Source: Dermatemys mawii
Lineage: Eukaryota; Chordata; Testudines; Dermatemydidae
NCBI GenBank assembly: GCA_007922305.1
Contig: ML677334.1
Location: 19,459,234 to 19,523,233, forward strand
DNA: 64,000 nucleotides
Reading direction: 5' to 3'
Made by a program: the position numbers and the translations under genes
Shown here: in pieces, positions 33,101-43,984 of the stretch
Layout of the letters: each line of letters opens with the position of its first letter
How positions within the stretch are numbered: the stretch's first letter is position 1
The notes under the pieces: generated by a model
Told to the model about the DNA's origin: nothing
Seen by the model: only the letters and a program-made list of their open reading frames with translations
The model's database searches: none

Positions 33101-36100
33101 TTTCAAATGCCTGAACACAAATGTAGCTTTTCTTGTCTGCATAGTAAACACTGATCTTTTTATCTGCTTGAATAATCAAAGTGGTGCTTTCCAAGCCTTC
33201 GTGGTTGCAAAGATTTGAACTGCTTCCTAAAGGTCCACAGTCTGGGACAGCTCTTGCTCTACTGAGGTGATTGCAAGGCCAACTAGCCTTTCCTGTGTCA
33301 TTGTGGCGCGTGGATGTGTTTTTATTAACTTCAGCTTGGAGAAGCTGCTTTCTCCACTGGCAGCTGTTACAGGAAGTGTACGAAGTATGCGCAGAGCAAC
33401 AAAAGCATTTGAAAGAGAGGGTGGTCATCTTTGTGTACATATATTCCAGAACAGCCTTTGGAGTTGATCCTGCTGAAATATACCTTGAAAGTTCATCACC
33501 TAAATCACTTGCATCAATATCGCACATGTCATTATATGTCAGCACTGTCTCTAGTGCCCTGCATTGCTAATATAGGTCTTCTTCAGGTATAGTGAGGAGT
33601 TTTGGAATATCATACAACATCCAAATATACTGCTGTGTTTCTTGAGCTGCATGAAATGTTCTTTAGCTGACTGTATTGCACAATCTAGCACGTGGTTAAA
33701 GAATTCAACTTTGAACTGTTGTTTGGGGTCTCTTATGGAATTATCCCATGCCTCGTAATCAAAATGTCGTCTTCTTCAGTGACTTGTATTCTTGAATGTG
33801 TGGGCAAATTAACTTCAGTGTGAAGTTCATCTGCCAACGTCTGTGCACTCTTCAGAATGTTTTGAAATCCCTCATCTAACTGGTAAGACTGTAGGTATGA
33901 TTTTGCTTGTTCCAGTTGTTCTATGACTCCAGATATGTCAAGGTCAACACGTTGGAGCCTCTTGCTTACAACATTTATTTCAAACAGTATGTCATGCCAC
34001 AACATTAAGCCACACAGAAATTTGAAATTATATGTTTCTGGTGATTCTGCCACTGCTCTCCCACGAACAGTTCCTGTTCTAGCACTATCCTCCATAATGG
34101 CAGCTATAGCATCATCTATCTTCTCAATTTGGTGTTTGATAGGTTTTATCACCTCCACTTGACTTTCTCATCATGTGGCACTCAGTGGTTTCAGTGTCAG
34201 AGAGGATGTTCCCAGATGGTGCTTCAAAATGTGCCATCCATGAGTTGATGCAGAGAAAAATACATAGATGCTTTGAATTACTTTAAAAATTTCAGCAGCC
34301 TCACTAGTAGTTGATGCTGCATCACTGACCGCCAAGTTCAATGAATAAGAACTGCATGGGACAAAAAAAGTTTGAGGGTTTAACTCTTGGATCTGGGTCT
34401 ACACTCCTCTGTTCTTTCCTCTGATGTTGGCACTATTATCGTAGCCCTGACCTCTCATGTCAGCTATCGCATTTCTGTATCTTCCAGCTTTTTAAGAAGC
34501 ACATTTGTCATACCAGCTCCTGTAGTATCATCTATCAAATTCTAGAAAATGCTCTCTGACAGTCACCATTGCAGAGACATTTTCACTAGGTTCTGACACC
34601 ATTACAGTCATTTGTTCCATATGACTGATGTCAGTTGTGCAGTTCAGAATAACAGAGTAATATCTTTCTGACTTCAGATCTGCCACAATCTTCTCTTTGA
34701 CTTTTGTTGCCAGTCACTGTGTGATCTCATTTTGAATTGTTTTTCAAAGGTAGTGGTGTGTGTACATTTTTTGGGTGGTGACTCTTAGATGCTCCTGGAG
34801 TACAGCATGAAACTCAGCCATGGGGTCCACAATTTTAAGGAAGTTTCTGTTGTTTGGTGCACATAGCTGATCTGAAATTCCATGCGGTGCTATGTTTTGG
34901 GTAGCAAGCATTCTCACAATGGCAGAGAGACTTTTTGCCAGTAAAAAGATTCTGATGCAATCATCTCTTGGTGCTGATCTTTTATGGTGTCCTTTAACCT
35001 TAGTATCATCTCAAGCTCTTTCCACCTGTGGAATGCTCTCTGGTGATTTGCTGCCTTTTCATGGCATGCCAGATTTCTAGCCAGATTTTTCCAGTCCTTT
35101 GTTCCTGTAGATCCCACCGCGGCTGGAACATTAGACTGGAAGAGTCTGCAACAAAAACAGTGTGCAGGATTCTGGATTTTTGAGTACATAAGCCATGGTC
35201 TCTCCACTTGGTCGTCATTGGGGATTTCACACCAGTAATGTGTTGGATGGAAACTTCTGTTTTCATTGTTTTTGGGGAACATGAAGTTTTTCACTTGCTG
35301 TGGCCTATGCAGTACAAGGAAGTACAAGCTACTGCTCAAGTGGGTCCGCAGTCCTGGATCATCTAGACTTAAGGAACTAAACTCAGCAGCAGCTGTTTCT
35401 TGCGCTTCCACCACACTCTTCTCTGATCTACACTTTTCTTCAGAAATGTGCATGGTTACATCCATTTGAGATGGAGATATGGATACTGCAGAAGCTGCCA
35501 GATCACCTGCACTCTGACTGACTTGAAGATCAGGCATCTCCTCTCTACTCACATCCTCACTGGGGCTGGAAGGCTCACTGTGAACACCTGTGTCTATATA
35601 TCTTGGGAGAGATCCTTCCTGCTCAGATAGAAAAGCTTCCCTTGCTTTCTTTTTTTTTTTTTCTGAATGCTGTCCCAGACCAGTGTTTTCTTCTTTCACT
35701 CTTGACTGCTGTTCTGTGCCAGTATAGTAGCTCTCCATACTCTCAATTGAAGGGGACAAATAAGCAGGCTGGTAGCAGGGCCTGAGTGAGGGAAGATATC
35801 AGCATCTGGTAGTAGGGCCTAACTGGCTCCTACTAACTACTTCAGTTGACTGCCTGTTCTCCTCAAGTGGGGTCAGGGAAGCAGCAGGAAATAGGAAGCT
35901 TCCTGAGAAGCTGGTATTAATGAGTCCAGGCTCCTGCAGGTGCTAGAGAGGTACATAAGAGACTCCTCCTCCTCCTCTCTCTCCCTACAGCACCTGCAGC
36001 TTTCTGTTACTTCCTCTCACCTTTTTCTCCTGCCTGCCTGTATGTCTCTGTGCCGTTCTTCCTCCAGCACAGCACCTCACCATCTCTGCATCTACAGCAG

Positions 36101-37682
36101 AGAGAATACATATGCATCAGCAGCAGACAATTTTCTACACTCTGGGTCCTAGTTGTGCCCCACCCCTCACACAGTCTGGCACCTGAGGTGGCTGCCTCAG
36201 TTCACCTCATGGTAAGGCCAGCCTTGAAAACAGTAAAGAATAAATAACAAAAAGGGGGAATCCTGCTGTTTCCAGTTATCACCATCCTCTGATAGTCCTT
36301 AATTACTTTCAGTGTTGTTTATTTTAGAAGTATAGTAAGAGATTTACCGATCAAATAGAACGATATAGGGCCAGTTTTCAGGGTGCAGTGCATCTGCTCT
36401 GTGTCATATTGTTGGAGGAATCTGACCATGGAGCCAGTCTGTCTATCCACAAGAGGGTCAGTTCTGAGTAGGAGGATCTTCTCAAGTTGGGTGGGTATAG
36501 TGGATGCTATGCTAGTCCTCTCCTAGCTGGTGGCATGGGGGTTTGTCCAGAGTAGGGCAAAAGTTTTCTTATACTCTGTTGATGGTCAGGTTCAGTCCCT
36601 TAGAAATCCATTGGCCACCACTTACAGGAGCCTTCATTTTGTCAAAGTGCTGCAGAAACTTTAATGAATTAATCCTCAGAACTGAGCCACAAGATAGTTG
36701 ATAAAGTGAAATAAAAATAGGTTACAGATAAAAGTTAACCTGTATTTTCCTTTAAATGGTGGAATTTATCTTTTAGCTGCTTTGAATGTCTTATTTCTAT
36801 GCTTTCAAATGGTGAAGCTGATTATCATTACTGAAGTGTCAAGAAGGCAGCTCCCTTTTTGATTGTTAATTATTTTCTTTGAGTGATGTACACTTCCAAG
36901 TAGTTAGTTGAAATGATAGGATTTTTGGGTTTTTTTAGTTACTAATACAGTATTTCTTTAACTCCTTTGTACAGAGCAACAAAAAGTAAAACTCTGATTT
37001 TAAAGCTGAATGCTTTGGGTCAGATTCTGATATTGGTTAGTAAGGTATAAATTTGTAGTAACTCCATTGAATTTAATAAAATTACTGTGGATTTATACAG
37101 GGGTAGGAAAGATTATAGTCTGGTCTTTTATGTCTATATTTACTTTACTTTGTATACATATCATCATAGACCATCTTTTCAATATTGCATTTTAAATGTT
37201 TTTGGGAGAGAAATACTTTTACATTGGTGGTATTTCAGAATCTCTCTACAGTTTAATGATCTCTGTGCTTGTAATTCCAGCTAGAGAAGCAGCTCACCTT
37301 AGAAAAGCTCCAGGAATGGACACAGCCACAAAATATGCATCCTATTGATGTTCATGTGCATCTCCCTAAATTTAAGCTGGAAGACAGCTATGACCTTAAA
37401 TCAGATTTATCAGGTCTGGGCCTGCAGGATATATTTGACAGTGGCAAGGCTGACTTGTCTGGAATGTCAGGTGCACGAGACCTCTTTCTATCTGAAATTG
37501 TACACAAGTCGTTCATAGAAGTGAATGAAGAAGGCACAGAAGCTGCAGCTGCCACTGCTGGCATAATGATGTTCTGCATGCTTATGGAAGAGGATTTCAA
37601 TGCGGATCACCCTTTCCTTTTCTTCATCCATCACAAGCAAACACAAAGCATCCTTTTCTTTGGCAGGTTTGCTTCTCCATAA
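23959..37682 (+). CDS. SERPINB1: Clade B (ov-) serpin, SERPINB1-like, complete coding region in six exons
   Basis: Coding exons are 23959-24126, 28038-28175, 29488-29605, 30274-30416, 32578-32745 and 37281-37682. Together they give 1137 nt, or 378 aa plus TAA; human SERPINB1 is 379 aa. Phases and exon lengths are the same as in the upstream serpin except the first (168 nt) and last (402 nt). There is no signal peptide. Hinge [10 protein letters not shown] is followed by [10 protein letters not shown]. Counting gives P1 Cys344 and P1' Met345, as in human SERPINB1, the leukocyte elastase inhibitor. The family inhibits neutrophil elastase, cathepsin G and proteinase-3 in the cytosol and, from literature, limits caspase-1. 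The first donor is gtcagt, weaker but acceptable; the fifth is gtgatt. The frame is intact throughout. Likely a direct orthologue. Confidence 0.93.
24127..24774 (+). other. SERPINB1-like intron 2, first part
   Basis: No gene or assignable repeat recognised. Confidence 0.55.
24775..25655. mobile_element. Large fold-back element interrupted by a SINE
   Basis: The left arm (about 24775-25010: gttggtctcaaaatattag ... tattggactaacttgtgttgg ... acaagttttcaagct ... ccattcaaggtgaagtggcc) is complementary to the right arm (about 25465-25655: agcttcaccttgaatggctcc ... cttgaaagcttgtctctttc ... accaacagaagttggtccaa). The arms are about 200 bp each. There is no reading frame. It is a turtle repeat I recognise, but its class is not certain. 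Confidence 0.7.
25124..25316 (+). repeat. CryI-type tRNA-derived SINE (turtle PolIII/SINE)
   Basis: The tRNA-related head (gggatagctcaatggtttga ... ttgtgagttcaat) carries A and B boxes of a tRNA-Lys-like promoter. The tail has gaggtcccttccaaccctg, attctatg. This family is known from cryptodiran turtles and is the best single clue to the organism. It lies inside the fold-back element, with aaag-type short duplications at its edges. Confidence 0.85.
25903..25970. repeat. Short hairpin repeat
   Basis: The arm gccctgatccagagcccaca pairs with its imperfect complement tgggctttaatcaggc. Same type as 27031-27099. Confidence 0.6.
27031..27099. repeat. Short hairpin repeat
   Basis: The arm ggcctgatgcaaagcccatt and gaagtcaatgg pairs with gagttcaatgtgctgtggatcaggg. 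Confidence 0.6.
27865..27996. mobile_element. 132-bp hAT-like MITE
   Basis: Terminal inverted repeats AGGGTGACCAGAT and ATCTGGTCACCCT, with flanking duplication accaagtt (27857-27864) / accaagta (27997-28004), 7 of 8 identical. It is inserted 33 bp upstream of a SERPINB1 exon, counting from the end of the right TSD. Confidence 0.8.
28038..28175 (+). CDS. SERPINB1: SERPINB1-like coding exon 2
   Basis: 138 nt, phase 0, between ttaaaccag and gtaagt. It encodes [19 protein letters not shown] and ends [16 protein letters not shown]. It lies directly after a small hAT-like element, whose TSD ends 33 bp upstream of the exon. Confidence 0.93.
28176..29487 (+). other. SERPINB1-like intron 3
   Basis: A palindromic pair, ggtgaaattcaccc (about 28719) and gggtgaacttcaccc (about 28835), brackets about 100 bp and looks like another small fold-back repeat. 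Bases 29050-29160 are T/A-rich and end aaattctgcgggggct, probably a repeat. No coding signal. Confidence 0.45.
29488..29605 (+). CDS. SERPINB1: SERPINB1-like coding exon 3
   Basis: 118 nt between attctag and gtaaga. It encodes [19 protein letters not shown] and then [13 protein letters not shown]. The [11 protein letters not shown] segment is SERPINB1-like (KTYGADLA). Confidence 0.93.
29606..30273 (+). other. SERPINB1-like intron 4
   Basis: No coding signal. Near 29800-30060 there are phrases typical of old interspersed repeats (ttaggagcctaagtttagg, tctgaaaatttaggcc), not assigned. Confidence 0.45.
30274..30416 (+). CDS. SERPINB1: SERPINB1-like coding exon 4
   Basis: 143 nt between tttgaag and gtaatg. 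It encodes [34 protein letters not shown] and TQMPFRLNK. Confidence 0.93.
30616..30844. mobile_element. 229-bp hAT MITE with perfect 8-bp TSD
   Basis: Ends CAGGGGTTCTCAAACTGGGG and AAGTTTGAGAAACACTG form inverted repeats. Exact duplication acataaac at 30608-30615 and 30845-30852. In SERPINB1 intron 5. Confidence 0.9.
31145..31260. mobile_element. 116-bp hAT-like MITE
   Basis: Ends TAGGGTTGCTAATTTTG and GGCTGACAACCCTA. Flanks aaccatcc (31137-31144) and gaccatgc (31261-31268) agree at 6 of 8 positions, so this is an older insertion. Confidence 0.65.
31623..32461. mobile_element. 839-bp non-autonomous hAT element
   Basis: Ends CAGTCGTTCCCAAACTGGGG and GTTAGGGAACCACTG. Flanking octamers gtctaaga / agctaagg share only the core ctaag, so the boundaries rest mainly on the terminal repeats. 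No transposase frame. It ends 116 bp before SERPINB1 exon 32578-32745. Confidence 0.65.
32578..32745 (+). CDS. SERPINB1: SERPINB1-like coding exon 5
   Basis: 168 nt, phase 0, after aatccag. It encodes [40 protein letters not shown] and the acidic [14 protein letters not shown]. The donor is gtgatt. Confidence 0.93.
32909..36226 (-). mobile_element. Full-length 3.3-kb hAT transposon with perfect 8-bp TSD
   Basis: Terminal repeats CAGGGCTGGTCC and GGCCAGCCTTG (reverse complement CAAGGCTGGCC). Exact duplication aaaacagt at 32901-32908 and 36227-36234. It lies in SERPINB1 intron 6, antisense to the gene, and carries a transposase pseudogene on the minus strand. Confidence 0.92.
33070..35759 (-). 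pseudogene. hAT transposase pseudogene (TTF-type zinc finger, DUF4371-like)
   Basis: The largest intact piece, 34914-35759 (281 codons), has an N-terminal Ser/Glu-rich tail. A TTF/BED-like zinc-finger region follows: [19 protein letters not shown], then [29 protein letters not shown]. The frame then breaks near 34914. Further pieces in shifted frames read [10 protein letters not shown] and [12 protein letters not shown] (DUF4371), then 33733-34158 with [20 protein letters not shown], the conserved middle of ZMYM1-like hAT transposases. The remainder runs to about 33070. Several frameshifts and stops make it inactive. The C-terminal dimerisation region appears largely missing or scrambled. Confidence 0.85.
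36235..37280 (+). other. End of SERPINB1-like intron 6
   Basis: Bases 37019-37105 (cagattctgatattgg ... gtggatttatacagg) resemble the hairpin repeat at 41323. No coding signal. Confidence 0.5.
37281..37682 (+). CDS. SERPINB1: SERPINB1-like last coding exon with reactive-centre loop
   Basis: 402 nt including TAA at 37680-37682, after gtaattccag. It encodes residues 246-378: [16 protein letters not shown], the [20 protein letters not shown] segment, hinge [10 protein letters not shown], scissile Cys344-Met345, ADHPFLFFI and C-terminal FFGRFASP. Confidence 0.95.
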   Translation, partial: LEKQLTLEKLQEWTQPQNMHPIDVHVHLPKFKLEDSYDLKSDLSGLGLQDIFDSGKADLSGMSGARDLFLSEIVHKSFIEVNEEGTEAAAATAGIMMFCMLMEEDFNADHPFLFFIHHKQTQSILFFGRFASP

Positions 37683-37944
37683 AAGAGAAGACAGAGCTAC
37701 AGTTGAAGACCTGATCCTATTTCCACTTAAACCAGGGGAAAAGTGTAATTAAGTTCTTACTAATTTTCATTGCAATTCTGTATTTCACAATAGAATGACT
37801 ACTCAGAAATTGATACCTAAGATCCTCCCTGAGCTTCTTTGCCCGTTTCTTAGCCCTGATATCTGTTTGTGTACAGTAAAATATTCCTTATGCAATGACT
37901 CACAGGGCTGATAAAGTCTGGTTGCTCAGCATGGTTGATCTTCT

Positions 37945-37950
37945 AATAAA
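37945..37950 (+). promoter_or_regulatory. Candidate poly(A) signal of SERPINB1-like gene
   Basis: AATAAA about 265 nt after the stop, followed by a GT-rich stretch (acttttgggggttc). An alternative AATAAA is at 38939-38944, followed by gggttgtattggggg. Confidence 0.55.
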
Positions 37951-40509
37951 GGTGGACCAGAATTGAACATAGTACTTTTGGGGGTTCTTTAAGGCAGTTA
38001 CTTGAGTCAGAAAATTCCCTTAAGTGTGAATGTCTTCTTGGGTGGGTTTTGCCATATTTCTGTGAACTTGCAGTGACTTCCCTTTGGTGTAATTCCCCTC
38101 TCTGTTGACCTTGATCCAGTAATTCAGCGTGATTGCTCAGCCGGGTAAATTTGCAAGGCATTTCCTTTCTTAGAGTCTCTTCTTTCAGAGGCCTTTGAAC
38201 AAAATGCTATTTGGCACCAAAAGGCACTGAACAGCCGAATGGGCCTTATTATGTCTTGGGATAAAAGATCAATTAGCATTTGTCTACAGAGGCTTTCTAT
38301 TCTTAGAGAAAGCATTAAGCTGTTTAAACATGCGCAACTTTTATAATCACGGTTTCTGAACTCTAATATGATATTGCTTCTGAATGAGGAGGTGGAAATG
38401 GGACAGGCAATTTTTAAATTATTTTTTAAGAAATCTTAACACTTCTGTATATTTTAAAGAAAAAAAATTAAACTCTTTTATCCCTTTAAAATGTATGGAG
38501 ATTTTGCGAGGTCTTGGAAGATTTTTCAGCTAGTTGAAACTACCTTTCCAAAAGGGTGGGCAATCTTGGCCTAAAACTTTAATATCAATACAGGAAGGAT
38601 TCCTGCTTTCCAGGGAACTGCTGTTCCAACTCTCTTAAGTGCAATTTATATACATTAATGCTACAGTGAGCTCTGGCCCACATGGCTGGCTGACTGCCTA
38701 CTGCCTCTTTACAAACTGATTTTGGCACCAAATAACAGTTTGACTTCTAGGAGCTGGTGTATTTATGTACTCATAATGTCCTGCTGTTTCTTCCTGTTAG
38801 TACAAGTAGCCTGTATAATTTCATGTCTATTCTGTGCAGTTATTTCTGTGCATTAACAGTATAAACTCTGGTATATTCTGTGTGCCTTATTTTGCATTCC
38901 TTTTTGAACTTCACTATAACTTTGCCTTGGAAGGACAAATAAAGGGTTGTATTGGGGGATAAAAAGGCGTCTGTTTGTCCACAACAGGCAATTTTATGCA
39001 CAAAATGTGGCATTTGACAGCACAAAAACAATTGTATACCTAAGTGATAACACCAAAGTAAGCAAATAGGTTGGTGGGTGTGGTCTGCTATAGAAGTTCT
39101 CCTTTTGCATTTTCAAAATAGTTGGTGGCTACTGGTCAACAGCCTGTTGCAGTGAGAGAGGGGGAGCAGAGAAGTAAGATTAAACCTGGGAAGGGGAGGG
39201 CAGAAGTGTTGACAAAACCAGGAGATGCTGCACTACCTGTGAGCTAAATGCACTTGTAAATATGTGATGCCTGGAACTGAAGGAGCAGTTGGTCGGCAGA
39301 ACCAACCGGCAGAACACTGATACTAAGAACTGAACTGACTCATTCTGTGGATCAGGGAATTATGATGTGGGTGTTCAGGAAAGTGGCACTTCCTTAAATA
39401 ATTTTTGAACTTCCTCTGGAAGTTCATAAGACTGATGATGTAACATACTGCAACTAATACTTTTGAGAACTTTAAAAGCAATGTGGGAAGAACAAATAAC
39501 TGTTTACGTTATGTTCCATAACAGTGTGGTCTCAGCATCAGTAAAAAATAAGGTTGAATCTGTTACTAGCATTTTGGTTTCAAAGGCCCTGGTTTGTTTG
39601 ACCCAAATCAGAGGAGGAGCTGCTAGAATCTTTATATGTAGAGGAGTCCAAATATGAGGGGCTATGAAAGGCCACATTGGACAGTGTGGATCTGTAAGCA
39701 CCATAACCTATCCCTGAATATTTAGAAACTCTGATATACGGAGTACATTTTTTCTTTTGAGGAATAACATAAGTCTGCAAAATGTCTCATATAGAATTAT
39801 TTGCAGTTGTGCTATGTTCATTGGTTTCCCTTCTGAAAATAATTCTGGGCCTGATTGTTCAGTCTTAAAAGTCAAACTTCTGTTGATAACAAGCAGGGCT
39901 TTTGCACAAGTAATGATTAGGTCCTGTTTCATTGCACACTTTTTCCCTTACTGCACCCTTAGGCCTGCTCTACAGTTAAACTTTCAAGTGTATTACTATG
40001 TCTATTAGGAGAGTGATTATTTCACTGATATTGGTGATACCAGATATTTCTCTGGCAACATGATATGCAGAGTCCAAATGGTTGTACTACAACTGATAAA
40101 AGTAAAACCATCTACTTCTTGAAATATAGTCAATTTAAAAAGACGTAAGTATTTTGCCAACTACACTTGTTCCTAAATCTCCTTGCTGCGTTATGTGGTT
40201 CTACAATCAAATTTTCCAGGTTTTTTTGCTTGTTTGGGTTTTTTTTAAGATGGTCTCCCCTGTTCTCATGTCAGAAATTTACACAAAGAGGGAAAACTGA
40301 TTATACAGGAGAATGGTGAAAATGACTAGAGCCACAGGCAAGATAAAAATGGTGCTTAAAATCAGGCTAAATCCTGATTTAGATGTTTAGATAAGTTATC
40401 TGATTTTTAAAACTTGAGCAAACACCACCTCCCATTTAAGACAGTGGGAGATTCTAGGTGTGGGATTTTTGACAATCGGGTCACCTATTTGGGGTCTTAA
40501 TCAGGCACT

Positions 40510-40584
40510 GTGGGTGAAATCAGAGCCCCAGTGAAACTGATGGCAAAACTCCCATTGACTTCACTGAAGCTAGCATTTCATCCT
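40510..40584. repeat. Short hairpin repeat
   Basis: gtgggtgaaatcagagcccc ... pairs imperfectly with cattgacttcactgaagctagcatttcatcct. Same family as 11314-11384. Confidence 0.6.
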
Positions 40585-41322
40585 AGAGGCCTGAATGTGG
40601 AATCAGGGGTCTAACTTCAGGCACACATCTTGGCCAAAGCGTAGTCACATACACAAAAGCTGAAAAATATAGATTTTTCTCTTTAAAAAACTACTCATTT
40701 ATACTAGTCCTGTGTGTTACTTGGAAAACAGTCGGACAAGTGTACTTGTTTCCCCCTTTAAGGGATTTTTGAAATGTTTGAAAATTAGCTTTTCCATTCA
40801 GCCTGTGATCATAAGGCGGTGCAATATATGAAGCCACAACAAAAATTTCTCTAGGATAGTGTAGAGGATTTCTAAAGGATACCTTTTTGCTGCATGTGGG
40901 TGTCTCCTAAGCAGAAACTACCATGTGTCACAAATGCAGAATGTAACCCATGCTGATTTTGGAATGATGAATAAGTTGGACTTAAGTCTTGCTGCTTGCG
41001 TGGCCTCTGTCACAACTCTGCTTCTAATAGTGTCAACGTACATGCCTGTGAGATACCAGAAGAATGTTGACATTTGGTCATTGTGTGATCTGTACACTTT
41101 GAACAGCCCATTCTGTATAAGGATTTCCGATATCTCCAGACTAAAGTCTTCTGAAATTAGAAATGAACTAAATTGGGTTGGCTAAAGATCTAATTCATAG
41201 AAGAGTTAATATTAAACCACATACTCTGCTAAACATTTGATATTATTAGCATATGAGCAACTATATGGTCAACTGCATCAATCTGGCTGGCAGTTATAAA
41301 AATATCTTGGAAAGAGACAGTT

Positions 41323-41426
41323 GACCAGATTCTGCTTTCAGTTATACAGGTATAAATCCAGAGTAATTCAGCTGAAACCACTTGATTTGGGATTTACTGT
41401 GGTGTAATGGACATCAGAATCTGGCT
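41323..41426. repeat. Hairpin (MITE-like) repeat, 104 bp
   Basis: gaccagattctgctttcagt and tatacaggtataaatcc pair with gggatttactgtggtgtaatgg and acatcagaatctggctc. Perfect terminal match ccagattctg / cagaatctgg. Confidence 0.7.
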
Positions 41427-41514
41427 CTTTGACTCTATTTCTTACCATAGTTAAACCCTAGCTAGCTCTGGCACCCTATTTGGAGCTTCCCAAATAGTTG
41501 TATGGGTTATATAC

Positions 41515-42174
41515 TGTGACAGAGTCAGACCAGAAGGACATAGGAGAGTGCTGAAAGGCAGGTATATTAGTCTCAGGATGTGCAGGTCCCTGTTCCCTGG
41601 ATAGCCAAACAAAGGCTACTCCAGGCCAATCAAGACACCTGGGGCCAATTAGGAACCTTCTAGAAAGGAGTAGAAACAGCTAGCCTGATTGGGACACCTG
41701 AAGCCAATCAGGGACTGGCTGAAACCAGATAAAAACCTCCCAGTTAATCAGGTGGGCTGTGGGTGCCAGGAGCTCTGGAAGGAAGTTATGCTGTTGGTGA
41801 AACTGAGTGGTGGACAACATATCATCCAGAAGGAAGGAGGCCCTGAGGTAGGGTGAAGTGGAGTTTGAAGAAGCGGGGACTGCTGTGGGGAAGTAGCCCA
41901 GGGAATTGTATTGTGTTTTGTGGATAAAAGGTCAGCCATCTTAGCTGATACTATTAGGGTCCCTGGGCTGGAGCCTGGAGTAGAGGGCAGGCCTGGGCTC
42001 CCCCGTTTTTTCCATCTTCCATACTGGCCTGTGATAAGGTAACTCACTGGGCAGTGACTCTTGCCAATTATACTGAGAAAGGGAGGTCACTCTGGGGCCT
42101 AGATGAGTTTCTGAGGCCCCTAAATCTGCCAGGAAGCGCAGGACCCACAAGTACAAACTTGGAGCTTTGTCACA
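41515..42174 (+). repeat. Solo LTR (660 bp) with 4-bp TSD
   Basis: Begins TGTGACAGAGTCAGACC and ends GGAGCTTTGTCACA, with ends TGTGACA/TGTCACA inverted. Exact 4-bp duplication atac at 41511-41514 and 42175-42178. A TATA-like ccagataaaaacc lies near 41725, giving a + orientation. No internal retroviral sequence, so this is a recombined solo LTR. Confidence 0.75.
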
Positions 42175-42178
42175 ATAC

Positions 42179-43619
42179 ATATATACTCTACACATACATA
42201 TGAAAATTGTTCCACAGTTGTCACTTGCATTATATGGCGGAGAAGGAGTGGAATAAAATAACTTTTTTTTTTTTTTTCATGTTAGGTGGGTCTGTTCAGA
42301 GGCACACGAGTTTGAGGATAATGTATTTGCAGATCTGTTCAGTTCACACGTCTGTTAGGAAAGAAAGATGGAACAGATCCAGAGATTATCAGAACACAAA
42401 GCTAATGGCAACAAAACTAATGTTATTTCTGCATCCTTAAAGTTGGTGAGAAAATCTAGCATTTTTAAATGAATAGCAGCAAGTCCACCCCGTTTGGATG
42501 GATCTACCCAGCTAGATTTTCTTTTCACATAAAATTATGAGAAATATTATGAAGCTTCTGCAAACAAGAACTTTCAAAAAATGAGTCTCATTAAGAGATA
42601 AAATGATACAGTCTAAGGGATAATTGAGGATTAAATCTCTTTTGGAAAATAGCACAAGGAAATTGGAAAAAAAAGTTTTATAAATATTTATTACAGAATT
42701 TGTGGACAACTGCTCCCCATCATGTTTTAACAAGTTGGTTCTCTCAGCTGGTAATGCAAAGCAGGGCAAATAATGGAAAGAAAATCCATTAGCTAATAGA
42801 TTAGAATAATATCACCTTATTCATCTATTAGATTATTCAACGAATATTGTTGGCCTCTCTCTACTTTTGAGGTTCGTATGTTACTACTGGGTCAGCTGCT
42901 GTCCTCATTTTTCTTCATTTGTTATTTTATACCCTGATTATAAGTTGTTCTTTACTGTCCATCAAATTTCCACAGCCAATCTTGCTGTACACAATGCACT
43001 TTTTGGAGGAGTTTGGAAATTTTTAATTAAAACTTTGTAATAAGGAAAAAAATCAGTAACACACAAGCAAATAGTACTGACACACTTGCAGTATGTTTAA
43101 TTCCAAAGCTATATACAGCATATGTACCATAAAATGCAAGAATCATATGGTACGATAAGCGGCAGACTGCTATTGACAGTTCTTGTGATTTTGGCATGAA
43201 TCTTGAGATGTTTGGCATTTGTCTTAACATCCTGGACCTTAAAATCAAGTGAATACCACAGAATCTTAGCTTCCATTTTGAAAAAATAAATTTCTAGTGC
43301 TCTTGCAAGCTTCAAAATGTGAGCGCTAAATGTTTGCAAGTCAGAAGAGAATTCAATAAATTTCAAAGTCCGGCTTATGATTTTTTTGATGCAATCCTAT
43401 TTTGGAGGGGCCTGATTTATGATTTTTGAATTTTTGGGTTTGGCAATATATTCAGAAAACTGAAAAAAATTAGGGGAGATATTGGAGTGCGGAAGTGGAC
43501 ATTATAGCCTTTATATATCTCAGACTTTATGAGGGAGAGTAAGTGTTCCAAGTTGAATGTCCATTTCCAACTTTAATAACTGAGGACTCCTCTTTAGCAA
43601 GCACACATATAACAAAAGC
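42179..43619. other. Intergenic DNA without recognised genes
   Basis: AT-rich; T15 run near 42260. Nothing assignable. Confidence 0.55.
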
Positions 43620-43790
43620 CATAGTTTGGAAGATGAAGCTAGACAAATTGAAATGGGAAATAAAGTGCAAATATTTAACAGTGAAGCTAATTAGTGATTG
43701 GGACAGGTTACCAAGGGACATGGTGGATTTGCCATCATCTTAGTTATAATGGTTCCATCTGATCTTAAAAATAAATCAGTTTGAATTGAT
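43620..43790 (+). mobile_element. CR1 LINE 3' fragment
   Basis: aaatgggaaataaagtgcaa, atatttaacagtgaagct, aggttaccaagggacatggt, ggatttgccatcatct follow the conserved end of turtle CR1 ORF2. Encoded RLPRDMVDLPS matches the usual (L/V)P-x-x-V-V-(D/E)-S-P-S end. Confidence 0.6.
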
Positions 43791-43984
43791 CACCTGTGCA
43801 ACAGCAAGCTTTGAAAATATCTTATTAAGTTTGCCAATATTGTGGATTGTCATTCACTATGAATTACATTTTGCTTTCATGTGAGAAAGCCCACAGCATA
43901 ACAGGATGGTGAAACCATTCACTTTTTAAAACTGTTATGCCCTCTGGTGGCTGCCACATTTTACTCAGCTTACTAACATAAAAA

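Larger units (their letters stand above)
37683..41510 (+). other. 3' UTR and intergenic DNA after SERPINB1-like gene
   Basis: It contains the poly(A) candidates and hairpin repeats at 40510-40584 and 41323-41426. No further gene recognised. Confidence 0.55.

Noticed and set aside
33923..34162. + strand frame in the hAT element
   Set aside because: Antisense shadow of the transposase remnant at 33733-34158.
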